DNA from: Gammaproteobacteria bacterium
Lineage (GTDB): Bacteria; Pseudomonadota; Gammaproteobacteria; SZUA-152
Assembly: GCA_011321815.1 (NCBI GenBank)
Contig: DROS01000040.1
Location: 185,270 to 249,269, forward strand
DNA length: 64,000 nt
Direction: 5' to 3'
Each line of letters opens with the position of its first letter. The first letter of the stretch is position 1. The notes beneath the pieces were generated by a model. It was not told where the DNA came from. It ran no database searches and was given only the letters and a program-made list of their open reading frames with translations. Positions 1 to 9,341 of the stretch are shown one piece after another. The position numbers and the translations under genes were made by a program.

Positions 1-2
1 TA

Positions 3-851
3 TGGTACGCAAATTTGATAAATGTGCTGTCATCTTGTGTCCGTCTGCACAGTGTTCCCATTATCATATCGGTGCATAATTTTCTCAGTGCGTCACTAAC
101 TATACAAAAATACTCAGAAATAAAGCGTTTCATTACACGGTTACTTTTTTCGCGGGCAAACGAGGTTATTTCTGTTTCCAGGGCGGCAAGCTATGATTTG
201 GCGTCTGGCTTTAATATTCCAAAGCATAAAATCTCGGTGATTTATAACGGCATTGATAAAGCGCATATTGCCCGGCGTAGCGGTGAACGGCCTGAACAAA
301 ATTATTTTGATGGTGAGGCCTCGGTTATTGTTGCTGTGGGACGCTTAAGCAAACAAAAAGGATTTGATGTTTTAATCCGTGCTTTTGCTGAAGTGCGCAA
401 GAAGCATATGGTTAAGTTATTGATTTTAGGAGAAGGTGCCGAAAGATCCCGTCTTGAATCCATTGCCGTGGAACTGGGTGTTTCCGGTTATGTGAATATG
501 CCCGGGTTTGTATCCAATCCATATGCATACATTAAGCGTTCATCTCTGTATGTTATGTCATCGAATTTTGAAGGTTTTCCCGTGGTACTATTGGAAGTTA
601 TGGCCTGTGGGGTGCCAATAATTTCAACGGCTTGTACCTCCGGGCCAGAGGAAATACTGGAAAATGGGGTGACTGGTATTTTAGTTAATGTAGGAAATGT
701 TGGTGAACTTAGTGGTAGTATATGCAACTTATTGGGTGATCCTGTCAAAGCCGAGCAGTTAGCGCTAAACGCGAAGAGAAAAGTGGATGACTGGACTATT
801 GAGAAAATGGTTGAGAATCACGAGCGACTGATTTCAAAGTACTGTGCCTGA
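3..851 (+). CDS. GT4-family glycosyltransferase, 5' end outside window
   Basis: The reading frame is open to the left window edge, so the true start lies upstream and this is the C-terminal part of a larger enzyme; the in-frame TTG at 15 is not a convincing start. Visible features are typical of the C-terminal Rossmann half of GT-B, GT4-type transferases: the VAVGRLSKQKGFD nucleotide-sugar binding segment and the E-x7-E motif in FEGFPVVLLEVMACGVPII. It probably adds a sugar to a lipid-linked repeat unit at the cytoplasmic face of the membrane. It precedes the export gene at 909 on the same strand, which fits an EPS operon. Donor and acceptor cannot be read from sequence. Confidence 0.85.
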   Translation, partial: WYANLINVLSSCVRLHSVPIIISVHNFLSASLTIQKYSEIKRFITRLLFSRANEVISVSRAASYDLASGFNIPKHKISVIYNGIDKAHIARRSGERPEQNYFDGEASVIVAVGRLSKQKGFDVLIRAFAEVRKKHMVKLLILGEGAERSRLESIAVELGVSGYVNMPGFVSNPYAYIKRSSLYVMSSNFEGFPVVLLEVMACGVPIISTACTSGPEEILENGVTGILVNVGNVGELSGSICNLLGDPVKAEQLALNAKRKVDDWTIEKMVENHERLISKYCA

Positions 852-908
852 CATGGTTGAAAATTAGAATATTAGAATTCAACAAATTTTAATAGATATG
901 GACATCGT

Positions 909-1931
909 ATGGAATATACAACGGATAAGTGGTTGGTCCTGTTTCTAGTCATTAGTGCTATTTTCGTTACGGGCTGTAGCACAACCAAACACCTGAAGAC
1001 GAATGCAGATGTTGCCGCCAAGGAAACAGCTTCCCCTCCTGGCATGGAAGACCTGATGTACCGCATAGGGCCGGGGGACAGTTTAGAGGCCTACTATTAC
1101 AAGGATTATGCAAACACCGCAAAGTACAAGCTGGATCTCGAAGATAAAATCTTCATCAATGTGTATAACCACAAAGATTATTCCCGTGAAGCCACTGTTC
1201 TCCCTGATGGCACTATCTCTATTCCCAAGCATGGCGTGATCCAGGCAAAAGGCCTTACAATTTCAGAGTTAGACGCTATTGTGACTGACCTGCACCGTCA
1301 GGAATTGAGCGCCCCGGAAGTTGATGTACTGATAGTCCAGGCACAAAACCGGACTAATGAGTTTTTGGGGTCGCTGACCAGCGGAGACAACAGTGGTACG
1401 TCAAAGCAGATAAAAGTCCGAACAGATGGTGTTGCTGTGTTGCCGGTTATCGGTAGTGTTGCCCTGGGGGGGTTAACCATTGCAGAAGCCCAGCGGCTGG
1501 TCACCAGAAAATATAAAGAAGTCTTTAACAATATCGCGGTAACCTTAAGCCTGGATAAAAGTGCTCAGCTGTATGTGGCGGTGCTTGGAGAGGTGAGAAG
1601 TCCTGGCGTTTACTCCATAACCAGCCCCATTGTGCTCCATCACGCATTGGCATTGGCTGGTGGCGGAGAGACTACCGCAGACCTTGAACAGATAGCTATT
1701 CTACGCACAGGCAGTAACGGGGAGACGGAAACCATTTTCCTCAATGCGGACACTATAGACTCGTGGGAAAGTAATCAGCGCAATAATAATTACGTTATGG
1801 CCGGCGATATAGTGTTTGTTCCCCGCACAGGCATCGCTGATATTAACTTGTTTATCGACCAGTACGTGAGAAAAATGCTGCCTTTCACCTTTAGTATTGG
1901 CGCTTTTTGGACGCTTGGTAGCGCAAACTAA
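909..1931 (+). CDS. Wza-type polysaccharide export lipoprotein
   Basis: 340 aa. The N-terminus is a lipoprotein signal with lipobox VTGC at about residues 20-23, so it should be an outer-membrane or periplasmic lipoprotein. A Poly_export domain follows (about 50-145, including YRIGPGDSLEAYYY and VLPDGTISIPKHG), then SLBB-type segments (about 165-300, e.g. LYVAVLGEVRSPGVY). The C-terminus (FIDQYVRKMLPFTF) resembles the amphipathic helix through which Wza-class channels cross the outer membrane. In this family the protein forms the oligomeric export channel for EPS or capsule and works with the Wzz-type copolymerase, encoded here at 2592. Confidence 0.88.
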   Translation: MEYTTDKWLVLFLVISAIFVTGCSTTKHLKTNADVAAKETASPPGMEDLMYRIGPGDSLEAYYYKDYANTAKYKLDLEDKIFINVYNHKDYSREATVLPDGTISIPKHGVIQAKGLTISELDAIVTDLHRQELSAPEVDVLIVQAQNRTNEFLGSLTSGDNSGTSKQIKVRTDGVAVLPVIGSVALGGLTIAEAQRLVTRKYKEVFNNIAVTLSLDKSAQLYVAVLGEVRSPGVYSITSPIVLHHALALAGGGETTADLEQIAILRTGSNGETETIFLNADTIDSWESNQRNNNYVMAGDIVFVPRTGIADINLFIDQYVRKMLPFTFSIGAFWTLGSAN

Positions 1932-1948
1932 TCCTGGATGGATTCGAT

Positions 1949-2557
1949 ATGAAATTTTCGAGAATTATTAAAGACTACTCGTATTTGTTGCAAGTAAGAG
2001 GTTTGAGCGAACAGCTTAATCTGGGTGCAGATGGCAAGCCCCACAAGCTTGTTTTGGCCAGTGCCATTCAAAAAAGACACGGTGTGTCGAGCCTTGTTGA
2101 AAACCTGGCTGTTTCACTGGCGGCCAACCCGGATTGTAAAGTGCTGGTTGTTACCTGTTGTGAGTCTGATGCCGGTAACGGTTTTCTTCAGCTGACAGAG
2201 CACACGGCCATTTCTGAAATCATTGAAAATCCGGTTTTGCAGAATGTGTATGCAGTCAAATGCCTTGATAGCGGGACACTGAGCCGCTGGAGTATTTTAC
2301 AGAAAAATCTTTCCGAGATATTGCAAGAATTTAACCATGTACTGATAGACGCCCCGCCACTCTCCAATGAGCCGGAGATGCTCAGAATCGTTCCTGATGT
2401 TGACTATATGTTGCTTGTTTTGAAGGCCCATGCCGTTAAATGGCAGGTTTTGAGAAAAACCAGACAGTTGATTGAGCAGGTCGGACAAAAAAATATAGGA
2501 ATAGTGTTGAACCGCAGGAAATTTTTTATTCCGGAAAAGTTATACAAATTAATCTGA
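1949..2557 (+). CDS. CpsD/Wzc-kinase-like P-loop protein with degenerate Walker A
   Basis: 202 aa, ATG start 17 bp after the Wza-like gene. Order and overall pattern match the ATPase domain of bacterial tyrosine (BY) kinases that partner Wzz-type copolymerases: an LVLASAI strand, a P-loop region, then Walker B VLIDAPP at about 131-137 and a C-terminal LNRRKF segment. The P-loop (about 38-50, SAIQKRHGVSSL) lacks the GK[ST] signature and there is no C-terminal tyrosine cluster. ATP hydrolysis and autophosphorylation are therefore doubtful, and it may be a structural or regulatory partner of the Wzz-like protein. The family assignment is inference from fold pattern and context. Confidence 0.7.
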   Translation: MKFSRIIKDYSYLLQVRGLSEQLNLGADGKPHKLVLASAIQKRHGVSSLVENLAVSLAANPDCKVLVVTCCESDAGNGFLQLTEHTAISEIIENPVLQNVYAVKCLDSGTLSRWSILQKNLSEILQEFNHVLIDAPPLSNEPEMLRIVPDVDYMLLVLKAHAVKWQVLRKTRQLIEQVGQKNIGIVLNRRKFFIPEKLYKLI

Positions 2558-2591
2558 TTGTTAATACAAAAAAATTGGCAGCCCAATAGTC

Positions 2592-4028
2592 ATGAATACA
2601 AATGAATCAGCGCCCCGGACAGGTATTTCTGTCCGCGACATAATAAAAGTGGTTTTTAAGCAGAAGAAAATATTTATATCAATAATTGCATCCACAACAA
2701 TTCTTGTGCTGCTTGGTGCATATATTTTACCGTTGCCTCATAAGGCTGAAGCCAAGATTTATGTCGACAGAAGCAAGGTGAATACCATCCCGGGGATTTC
2801 TCAGTACGGGCTTCGTTATTTGGAGAGAGAAGAAATACTGAATACCGAAGTAGAGGTGATATTGTCGAGACCTGTTGCAGAAAAAGTCGTTGATCAGCTG
2901 GGGCTGGATAAGCCGCATGATGATGAAACTGTCTTTGACGGTATTGGTGATTTTTTTGATGGAATTATCTCTATGACAGGTCTGGTCAACGAGGTTTCGC
3001 TTCGCGCGGCCGCTATCAATTCTGTACAGAGAAAAATAAAGGTCAAACCGGTTCCCAAGAGCAATGTGATCAATATTTCCTATCTTGGGACAGACCCTGA
3101 GAAAATTACAAATGTTGTGAATACTGTTGCTGATGCGTACATCGAAATACGTCGGGAACTTCAAAAATCAAGAGGCTTGCATAGCTTTTATACGGCGCAA
3201 GTCGCCCTGTTTAAAGAAGAATTAGACGCATTAAATGAGCGAGATCATGCATTAAGATCAGAATGGTCTGTCAACAGGCTGGAGCTTGAGCGTCAAAGTG
3301 TCGCCGCAGAATTGTCTGTGCTTAAGAAGGAGTTTCTTGAAAAAAGTGGAGAATACGCCTCAATAGAGCTGCGCATCAATGATATGAAGAGAAGCGGAAA
3401 TTACACGCCTTTCGATAGTAATGTAATGCGCTATCTGGCGATAGACCAAATGGGAAGTCAATTACTGGATCTCCAGTTATCCAAAAACAAACTGGTGCAA
3501 ATGTACAAGCCTGGAAGTTCCAAGATCAGTGATGTTGAAGCAGAGATTGTTGCACTTAAGGCGGATATGCTTAAATCCCTGGAGTCGATTAAAAGCGGCC
3601 TTAAATTGAAGGTGAATGATTTTGAGCGAAAGATAGATTTATTGGACAGAAAGAAAAGTACCCTCAATGATCAGGAATCAGTGCTTAGTGAGATTGCGAC
3701 GGCTATCCAGGTAGCAGAAAAGTCGTATCTGAATTACAAGGGACTGGAAGAGCAGGCGCGCCTTTCCGATGTGAGTGACAGTGAAGGCCTGAATGTGATG
3801 ATTTTGTCTTATGCGGCCGAGCCTGAGGCACCGATTTTCCCCCGTTTTATTTTTATTGTGGTCGGGTTTATTTTTAGTGTTTTTGCCGCATACGGTACAG
3901 CCCTGTTACTTGAATACTTTAGTCATGTTTTGGATACGCCTGAGGATGTTGAATATTTTTCCGGACTGAAGGTTGTGGCCGTGATTCCTGACGTTGACAC
4001 AACATCCCTGGCTAATGCTACTCGCTGA
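2592..4028 (+). CDS. Wzz/GumC-type chain-length determinant (polysaccharide copolymerase)
   Basis: 478 aa. A transmembrane helix lies at about 30-50, then a Wzz periplasmic domain with ISRPVAEKVVDQLGL- and NVINISYLGTDPEKITNVVNTVADAYIEI-type segments, a long charged heptad-rich region (about 200-390) expected to form coiled coils, and a second transmembrane helix at about 420-445. It has no fused kinase domain; the separate P-loop gene just upstream fills that position. Proteins of this family set polymer chain length and couple Wzy polymerisation to the Wza channel across the periplasm. Operon membership is supported by a 34-bp gap to the previous gene and a 27-bp gap to the next. Confidence 0.88.
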   Translation: MNTNESAPRTGISVRDIIKVVFKQKKIFISIIASTTILVLLGAYILPLPHKAEAKIYVDRSKVNTIPGISQYGLRYLEREEILNTEVEVILSRPVAEKVVDQLGLDKPHDDETVFDGIGDFFDGIISMTGLVNEVSLRAAAINSVQRKIKVKPVPKSNVINISYLGTDPEKITNVVNTVADAYIEIRRELQKSRGLHSFYTAQVALFKEELDALNERDHALRSEWSVNRLELERQSVAAELSVLKKEFLEKSGEYASIELRINDMKRSGNYTPFDSNVMRYLAIDQMGSQLLDLQLSKNKLVQMYKPGSSKISDVEAEIVALKADMLKSLESIKSGLKLKVNDFERKIDLLDRKKSTLNDQESVLSEIATAIQVAEKSYLNYKGLEEQARLSDVSDSEGLNVMILSYAAEPEAPIFPRFIFIVVGFIFSVFAAYGTALLLEYFSHVLDTPEDVEYFSGLKVVAVIPDVDTTSLANATR

Positions 4029-4055
4029 AGTCAATTGAGTAGAGCATAAGTAATC

Positions 4056-5072
4056 ATGGCCATTAGTGTATCCGTCGTTATCCCAACATTGAATGAAGGG
4101 CTGTCTATTGCCAAGACGCTTGATTCGATATTGATGCAATCTTGTGTGCCGGATGAAATTGTTGTCGCGGATGCGGGGTCAACGGACAATACAGTGGCTA
4201 TTGTGGAGTCTTACAGTAAAAAAACGATTCCGGTTAAGCTGGTTGGCAACCCGAACATGACCCCCGGCGCGGGGCGAAATGCTGCCGCCAAAGCATCTTC
4301 TTGTGAGTATATTGCATGTATGGATGCCGGGAATATTGCTGACAGGTTCTGGCTGGAGAACCTGCTTTCTCCTCTACAGCGGCTCTCCGGTATTGATGTC
4401 GTCTATGGGCGGTTTTTGCCACAGCCTCGTAACGCTTTTGAAGAGTGTGTTGTTGCAATTAATTTCGCCTATCTGAGTGACTATTTCAATAACGATGATA
4501 TGGAGCTCGATGGCAATCTGGAAGGGCATGGGGTTCCATATACCGGTTCGTCCACGCTAATAAAGCTTGAAACGTTTAACAAGGTGGGCGGCTTTCCTGA
4601 ATGGCTTCGTACTGGTGAGGACAAACTGTTTGGGAAAAAGCTGGAACATGATGGATATAAGGTAATTTATTCTGCAAAGCCTGTTGTTTATCATCACATA
4701 AGAGAGAGCATCTCTGCTTTATACAACCAGGCTTTTACGTATGGGCGTGGCAATGGGCGCACAAAGCAGACATCAGGGGGATTTTTTCATATTTTTTATA
4801 AGTATGTCATAGCGTTTGTGATGATATTAATGCTTCCATTTTATCCAGTTGTTGTGTTGCCGTTGTTTATATGGATCGGGCTGTACAGTTATCGGCGAGG
4901 GATTCGGCAGTATGTGCATTTTTTTAATAAAACGCCCAAATTGTCAGATACGGTACAGATACTGAAGGCGTTGTTTGTGAGGGATCTGGGGCTTATAGCC
5001 GGGCATATCAGAGGTTTCATTGACCGGGTCATTGATCCGTCATATTTAAAAAACCTGTCTGAATACGGTTAA
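4056..5072 (+). CDS. GT2-family glycosyltransferase with C-terminal membrane segment
   Basis: 338 aa. The N-terminus has the GT-A fold signature of GT2 enzymes: VSVVIPTLNEGLSIAKTLDS, then DEIVVADAGSTDNT (nucleotide and metal binding, in the region of the DxD motif), and later GEDKLFGKKLEHDG, which matches the ED catalytic motif. A hydrophobic stretch at about 245-280 (YVIAFVMILMLPFYPVVVLPLFIWIGLY) would anchor it in the inner membrane. It likely elongates the lipid-linked repeat unit. It sits between the Wzz-type gene and the deacetylase in one orientation with short gaps. Substrate unknown. Confidence 0.88.
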   Translation: MAISVSVVIPTLNEGLSIAKTLDSILMQSCVPDEIVVADAGSTDNTVAIVESYSKKTIPVKLVGNPNMTPGAGRNAAAKASSCEYIACMDAGNIADRFWLENLLSPLQRLSGIDVVYGRFLPQPRNAFEECVVAINFAYLSDYFNNDDMELDGNLEGHGVPYTGSSTLIKLETFNKVGGFPEWLRTGEDKLFGKKLEHDGYKVIYSAKPVVYHHIRESISALYNQAFTYGRGNGRTKQTSGGFFHIFYKYVIAFVMILMLPFYPVVVLPLFIWIGLYSYRRGIRQYVHFFNKTPKLSDTVQILKALFVRDLGLIAGHIRGFIDRVIDPSYLKNLSEYG

Positions 5073-5109
5073 AGTCACCCCATTGTATTGGAATGCTGGA
5101 ACCTTCTTC

Positions 5110-6279
5110 ATGACTGTGCCGATCATTTATTATCATAGTATTGCCGATAACAATACCAGTCAATGGAAGCATTTGTCACTTTCGCTGGCCTCATTTGAGA
5201 GGCAATTAAAATATCTGAAAAAAAACGGGTTTCAAACAGTCACTATTTCAGATTTGGTCAATTGTGTATCACATAACAGGCCACTTCCCCCCAAACGTGT
5301 GGCGCTTACTTTTGATGATGGTTTTCTGGATAACTGGGTGTTTGCCTATCCGTTGCTGAAGAAATATGGCTTTAGCGGGACAATTTTTATAAGCCCAGAT
5401 TTTATTTGTGATTCAGACCGGCCAAGGCCCAGCTTGCATGATGTTTGGGCACAACGCGCAGAGCTTGAAGAACTGGAGTGGTGGGGATATGTTTCGTGGG
5501 CCGAATTATGGGAGATGTCAGAGTCCGGGGTCATGGATATTCAATCTCATGGTATGACACATAATAATTATTTTAAAAGCGACAGGATTATTGATTTTCA
5601 TCATCCGAGTGACTCGTATTATTGGTTGAACTGGCTTTTTGATACAAAAGGTAAACCTGGTTGGCTGGGGAAACCCCACAATTTTAATGATCGTTATGGC
5701 TACCCTGTCTATGAATATGGCCCTGGAATTTGTGCCCCGCGTTATAAAAATGATGACCAGTTAGCTGAGTATCTTGTTGAGTACGTAAAAGAGAATGGCC
5801 GGGAGAATTTTTTCAGAGCAGGCTGGCGGATGCGACTTGAAGACAAAGTTTCTCAATATTATGTTGATCATGAAATAAATGCTGGATTTGAATCAAAAGA
5901 GGATTATGTAACACGTATTACCTGGGAGCTTGCCACTAGCAAACAGGTTATTGAGGAAAGACTGGGCAAGCCGTGTGTTGCAATGTGTTGGCCCAATGGC
6001 GGTTTTACCAAAGAAGCACATAGTATCGCGATGGAAAATACCGGTTATAAATGTTCGCTGGCGGTAACAGAATTTCCAGTGCCTGGCCTTAACAGTTTGT
6101 GGGGGCGGGTTTCATTTCGCCAGGACTACCAAGGTGCGTTTAAAGACACAGTTCATTTTATTAAATTTGTTTCTATTGTGGAATCACGGGCAGGTATTGG
6201 AATCAGAAAACAATTGGTTTCTGCATACCAGTCACTAAAAGGGGTTTCCAGGCCCCGCGTGCAATTAACAATCGGTTAA
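5110..6279 (+). CDS. NodB-type polysaccharide deacetylase
   Basis: 389 aa from ATG 5110. An in-frame TTG at 5083 would add nine residues but is less likely, because the protein family starts close to VPIIYYHS. The NodB homology domain has motif 1 TFDDG in VALTFDDGFLDNW (catalytic Asp plus metal-binding Asp) and motif 2 with the metal His pair in SHGMTHNNY. A long insertion (about 150-290) separates these from the later WPNGGFTKEAHS segment, so it is longer than minimal NodB enzymes. No signal peptide is evident. Expected role: removal of N-acetyl (or O-acetyl) groups from the EPS or its lipid-linked precursor, which changes polymer charge. Confidence 0.85.
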   Translation: MTVPIIYYHSIADNNTSQWKHLSLSLASFERQLKYLKKNGFQTVTISDLVNCVSHNRPLPPKRVALTFDDGFLDNWVFAYPLLKKYGFSGTIFISPDFICDSDRPRPSLHDVWAQRAELEELEWWGYVSWAELWEMSESGVMDIQSHGMTHNNYFKSDRIIDFHHPSDSYYWLNWLFDTKGKPGWLGKPHNFNDRYGYPVYEYGPGICAPRYKNDDQLAEYLVEYVKENGRENFFRAGWRMRLEDKVSQYYVDHEINAGFESKEDYVTRITWELATSKQVIEERLGKPCVAMCWPNGGFTKEAHSIAMENTGYKCSLAVTEFPVPGLNSLWGRVSFRQDYQGAFKDTVHFIKFVSIVESRAGIGIRKQLVSAYQSLKGVSRPRVQLTIG

Positions 6280-6283
6280 TGTG

Positions 6284-7747
6284 ATGACGAGCCACCTGAC
6301 AGCAATGAAAGAAAAAGTGGGATTGATTGCCCCACTGATTGTGGCGTTGCTGATAACGGTGCTTGTGCTTACATTTAATTGGCTGGGTCTTTTAATGATC
6401 CTGCTTGGAGCGGGTTTTTTTGCTTTCCTGTTTGTATCGCCCCTGGCTGTGCTACTCCTTTGGATGGTTTTATCACCAGTAATCGACTTTTATCTGCGGA
6501 TATCATTAGGCGCCGGCATACCCGACATTACATTTACCCGGGGTGTGGTTGCGGGCGCCTTTTTTGTGGTGCTTATGCAGTCGGTTTTCCGGATGAGAGA
6601 GTTGTGGGGTGTGAGCCAAACAGAAAAAACCATGCTCATGTTTTCCGGGCTGGCGCTTGCAACACTTCTGTTCAGGCATAATCTGACGCAGGACCTACAA
6701 TTGCTCCTTGATAGCTATATGGTGCCTTTTATTCTCTTTTTTCTGGCTAAAAACCTGATTCGTGACGAAAAAGACGTGCTGGATTTGCTGAAGGCAGGAG
6801 CATTTGCTGGAAGTTATCTTGCTGCAATTGGCATTCTCCAGTATTTCACTGATTTCAATCCATTTGTACCCGAAGGTTTTATCAGCATCCACGAAAAACG
6901 CGCCACAGGGCCATTTGTGAATGCTGTTCAATATGGAGGGGTGTTGGCAATATTGTTCTTATCGACATTTTACTTGTATACCCTACAGCGCCGAGGAGTA
7001 TATAAAACCATTCTGTTTTTCGCTTTGCTGCTCATGGTTACAGGTGTTTTGTTTTCCATGACACGAGCGGTATGGGGTTCACTGTTTCTAGCCTGTATTC
7101 TTGTGGCCGTTTTTATTCCACGATACCGGAATGTGATGATTAAGCTGCCTTTGTTTTTGTTGTTTTTTGCTGTCGTAATTGTATTGATGATACCCGATGC
7201 CTCTTTCATTAAGGAGCGCACCTTGGAGGTAGGGCCGATTTACAGCCGCCTGGCTCTGTATGCTACCGGATTAAACACGGTGCTTGATAATCCCTTGCTT
7301 GGAAACGGTTTTGGTCGTTACTCCTATTTTGAAGCAAGCCGTGATAATTTGGTAACACTCTCTGGCATACCGGAAAGCCTGGGTCTGGGATTGGATGTTC
7401 CACACAATGAATTTCTCCATATTATGGTTATGCTGGGGGGGATAGGGCTCGGGTTGTACATATACATTTATTATCGCACCATCAAGTTCAGTCGTGATTT
7501 ATATTCGTATTCAAAAAATAAAGCATTTAAGTTCCGTGATTTAATGGTATTTTTTTGGGCCATCAGCGTGGTTGTTATTTTAAATGGGCTGGTGGTGGAT
7601 TTTATTTTCTTCACCTATTTTAATTCACTCTATTTTTTAATTGCTGGCATGGTAATGGGGATAGTTTCCGGAAAAGACAAATTTATTCGTCAAATTGATG
7701 TGGTGGAGGTAAACAACCCCCCGTCTCTTTCTGGAAGGCCAGGTTAA
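6284..7747 (+). CDS. Wzy/WaaL-type O-antigen polymerase or ligase
   Basis: About 487 aa. ATG 6284 is chosen over the adjacent in-frame GTG at 6281; the start lies within a few bases of the deacetylase stop, so the genes are probably translationally coupled. It is a polytopic membrane protein with about 10-12 hydrophobic helices. The Wzy_C-type region is visible in LLGNGFGRYSYF, followed by the conserved PHNEFLHIMVMLGGIGL segment, where the PHN motif is typical of O-antigen ligase/polymerase family proteins. It would polymerise undecaprenyl-linked repeat units on the periplasmic face. In this EPS locus polymerase is more likely than lipid A-core ligase, but sequence alone does not decide. Confidence 0.82.
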   Translation: MTSHLTAMKEKVGLIAPLIVALLITVLVLTFNWLGLLMILLGAGFFAFLFVSPLAVLLLWMVLSPVIDFYLRISLGAGIPDITFTRGVVAGAFFVVLMQSVFRMRELWGVSQTEKTMLMFSGLALATLLFRHNLTQDLQLLLDSYMVPFILFFLAKNLIRDEKDVLDLLKAGAFAGSYLAAIGILQYFTDFNPFVPEGFISIHEKRATGPFVNAVQYGGVLAILFLSTFYLYTLQRRGVYKTILFFALLLMVTGVLFSMTRAVWGSLFLACILVAVFIPRYRNVMIKLPLFLLFFAVVIVLMIPDASFIKERTLEVGPIYSRLALYATGLNTVLDNPLLGNGFGRYSYFEASRDNLVTLSGIPESLGLGLDVPHNEFLHIMVMLGGIGLGLYIYIYYRTIKFSRDLYSYSKNKAFKFRDLMVFFWAISVVVILNGLVVDFIFFTYFNSLYFLIAGMVMGIVSGKDKFIRQIDVVEVNNPPSLSGRPG

Positions 7748-7749
7748 CC

Positions 7750-8871
7750 ATGAATATCATAAGTGTGGCGGTATTGGGGACGCGAGGCTTTCCTGATGTA
7801 CAGGGTGGAGTTGAAACTCATTGTGAAAACCTGTATCCCGCACTGGTAAGGGCGGGTGTCGATGTTACTGTGTTTGCACGAAGAGGATACGTGCAAAATT
7901 CTGCTTACGAATACAAAGGAGTAAAAATCCACCCCCTGTGGTCTCCCCGAAAAAAAAGTGTAGAAGCAATAACACATACTTTTTTTGGTGTGATGCTTGT
8001 TTTTTTCAAACGAAAACAATTTGATGTTCTTCATATTCATTCAATAGGACCATCCTTGCTGGTGCCTTTAGCGCGAATGACCGGCCTCAAAGTTGTGGTT
8101 ACAAACCATGGTCCGGACTATGAACGCAAGAAATGGGGCCGTATTGCCAGCACTTCATTAAAGGTGGGGGAAAAGCTGGGAAGTAAATTCGGGTCACAAA
8201 TCATTACCGTTTCCAGGCATATAAAAAATCAGCTTGAAGTTAAATACGGACGTGTCTGCACTTATATTCCTAATGGGGTTCAAATTAAAAAACCAAGCAC
8301 ATCGTCACGCATACAAAAAAAATACGCCCTTTCCAAAAGACGTTATATTCTGGCTGTAGGCCGCCTGGTTCCTGAGAAGGGGTTTCATGACCTCATGGCG
8401 GCATTTAGCGCAATTAACCTGACTGGCTGGAAATTGGTCATTGCTGGTGGTGCAGACCATGAGGACGATTATAGCCGGGGGCTGCTTGCAGCGGCGGTGG
8501 AAAATAAAAATATCATAATGGCGGGTGCGCTAAATGCACAAGAAATCAGTGAATTGTATTCAAATGCCGGCATTTTTATTTTGCCTTCATACCATGAAGG
8601 TTTGCCGTTGGTGATCCTTGAGGCGATGAGTTTTGGGCTTCCGCTGATCGTTAGTGATATTGAGGCTAATAAAGAACTTGTCGAAAATATGGATAATACA
8701 TTTCCTGTTGGTGATGTAGAGGCATTGGCGCGAAAAATTGAACTGTTTGCAAAAGACAGCTCATCCAATACCTGCGATGAAAAACTTATTGAAAAGGTTG
8801 GAAATGACTTCAACTGGGAAAAAATTTCGGCATGTACATTGGATGTTTATCATCAGGCGATAAAATCGTAA
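7750..8871 (+). CDS. GT4-family glycosyltransferase
   Basis: 373 aa, ATG 2 bp after the Wzy-type stop. The N-terminal motif LGTRGFPDVQGGVETHCENL is characteristic of a GT4 subgroup common in EPS and rhamnan clusters. The C-terminal half has AVGRLVPEKGFHDLM and the E-x7-E motif in HEGLPLVILEAMSFGLPLIV. It is a soluble GT-B enzyme probably acting at the cytoplasmic membrane on a lipid-linked acceptor. It is the last gene of the tightly packed run that begins at 909; a 470-bp gap follows. Sugar specificity cannot be predicted. Confidence 0.88.
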   Translation: MNIISVAVLGTRGFPDVQGGVETHCENLYPALVRAGVDVTVFARRGYVQNSAYEYKGVKIHPLWSPRKKSVEAITHTFFGVMLVFFKRKQFDVLHIHSIGPSLLVPLARMTGLKVVVTNHGPDYERKKWGRIASTSLKVGEKLGSKFGSQIITVSRHIKNQLEVKYGRVCTYIPNGVQIKKPSTSSRIQKKYALSKRRYILAVGRLVPEKGFHDLMAAFSAINLTGWKLVIAGGADHEDDYSRGLLAAAVENKNIIMAGALNAQEISELYSNAGIFILPSYHEGLPLVILEAMSFGLPLIVSDIEANKELVENMDNTFPVGDVEALARKIELFAKDSSSNTCDEKLIEKVGNDFNWEKISACTLDVYHQAIKS

Positions 8872-9341
8872 TAACATGCGTCCAGACAGGTTTTTCAAGC
8901 CCTAAAGTATGATTTACGGCAGCGTGCGACATATCTATGGGGCTGTCACAGTGAGCATGAAACCCAAAAGCTGACCAATAATTGACCATCTATTGCGGGT
9001 TAGAAAATTAAACAGGCCTTCTATCTAACATAAAAAAGTCATTGAAACCCAGCCTCAGCTTTGAAATACTGGGCGCAGCCAGATAAAAAATTATGCAATA
9101 ATCAGGTGCCGGGTTTGTCGCAAAAAGCCCGCCAAAAACCTCCTCATCACTATTCATGGACGGATGTGAAAACCAGCTGACAAATACTGATCTTTCAGGC
9201 CTGTTCCCGTATTGGGAAGTACTGGCTGGGGAGGGACGAAATAAACAGATGTTGCTTGGTCAGGTGCGTGGGAGCCTAAGGAAATGCTTTTGCATTTTTT
9301 AAACAGCACAAAGCAGAAATATAATCAGGGATTGATTCAGC
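8872..9341 (+). other. Intergenic leader before the initiating transferase; weak hairpin and sigma54-like spacing
   Basis: There is no convincing ORF in this 470-bp gap. At 9282-9300 a short inverted repeat, AAATGC/GCATTT, followed by T residues could form a weak hairpin. The same stretch contains GG at 9280-9281 and GC at 9292-9293, with the exact 10-base spacing of a sigma54 -24/-12 element and a good TTGCAT at -12, but the -24 half is a poor match. The gap probably holds the promoter and leader of the 9342 gene. No known riboswitch was recognised. Confidence 0.35.
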
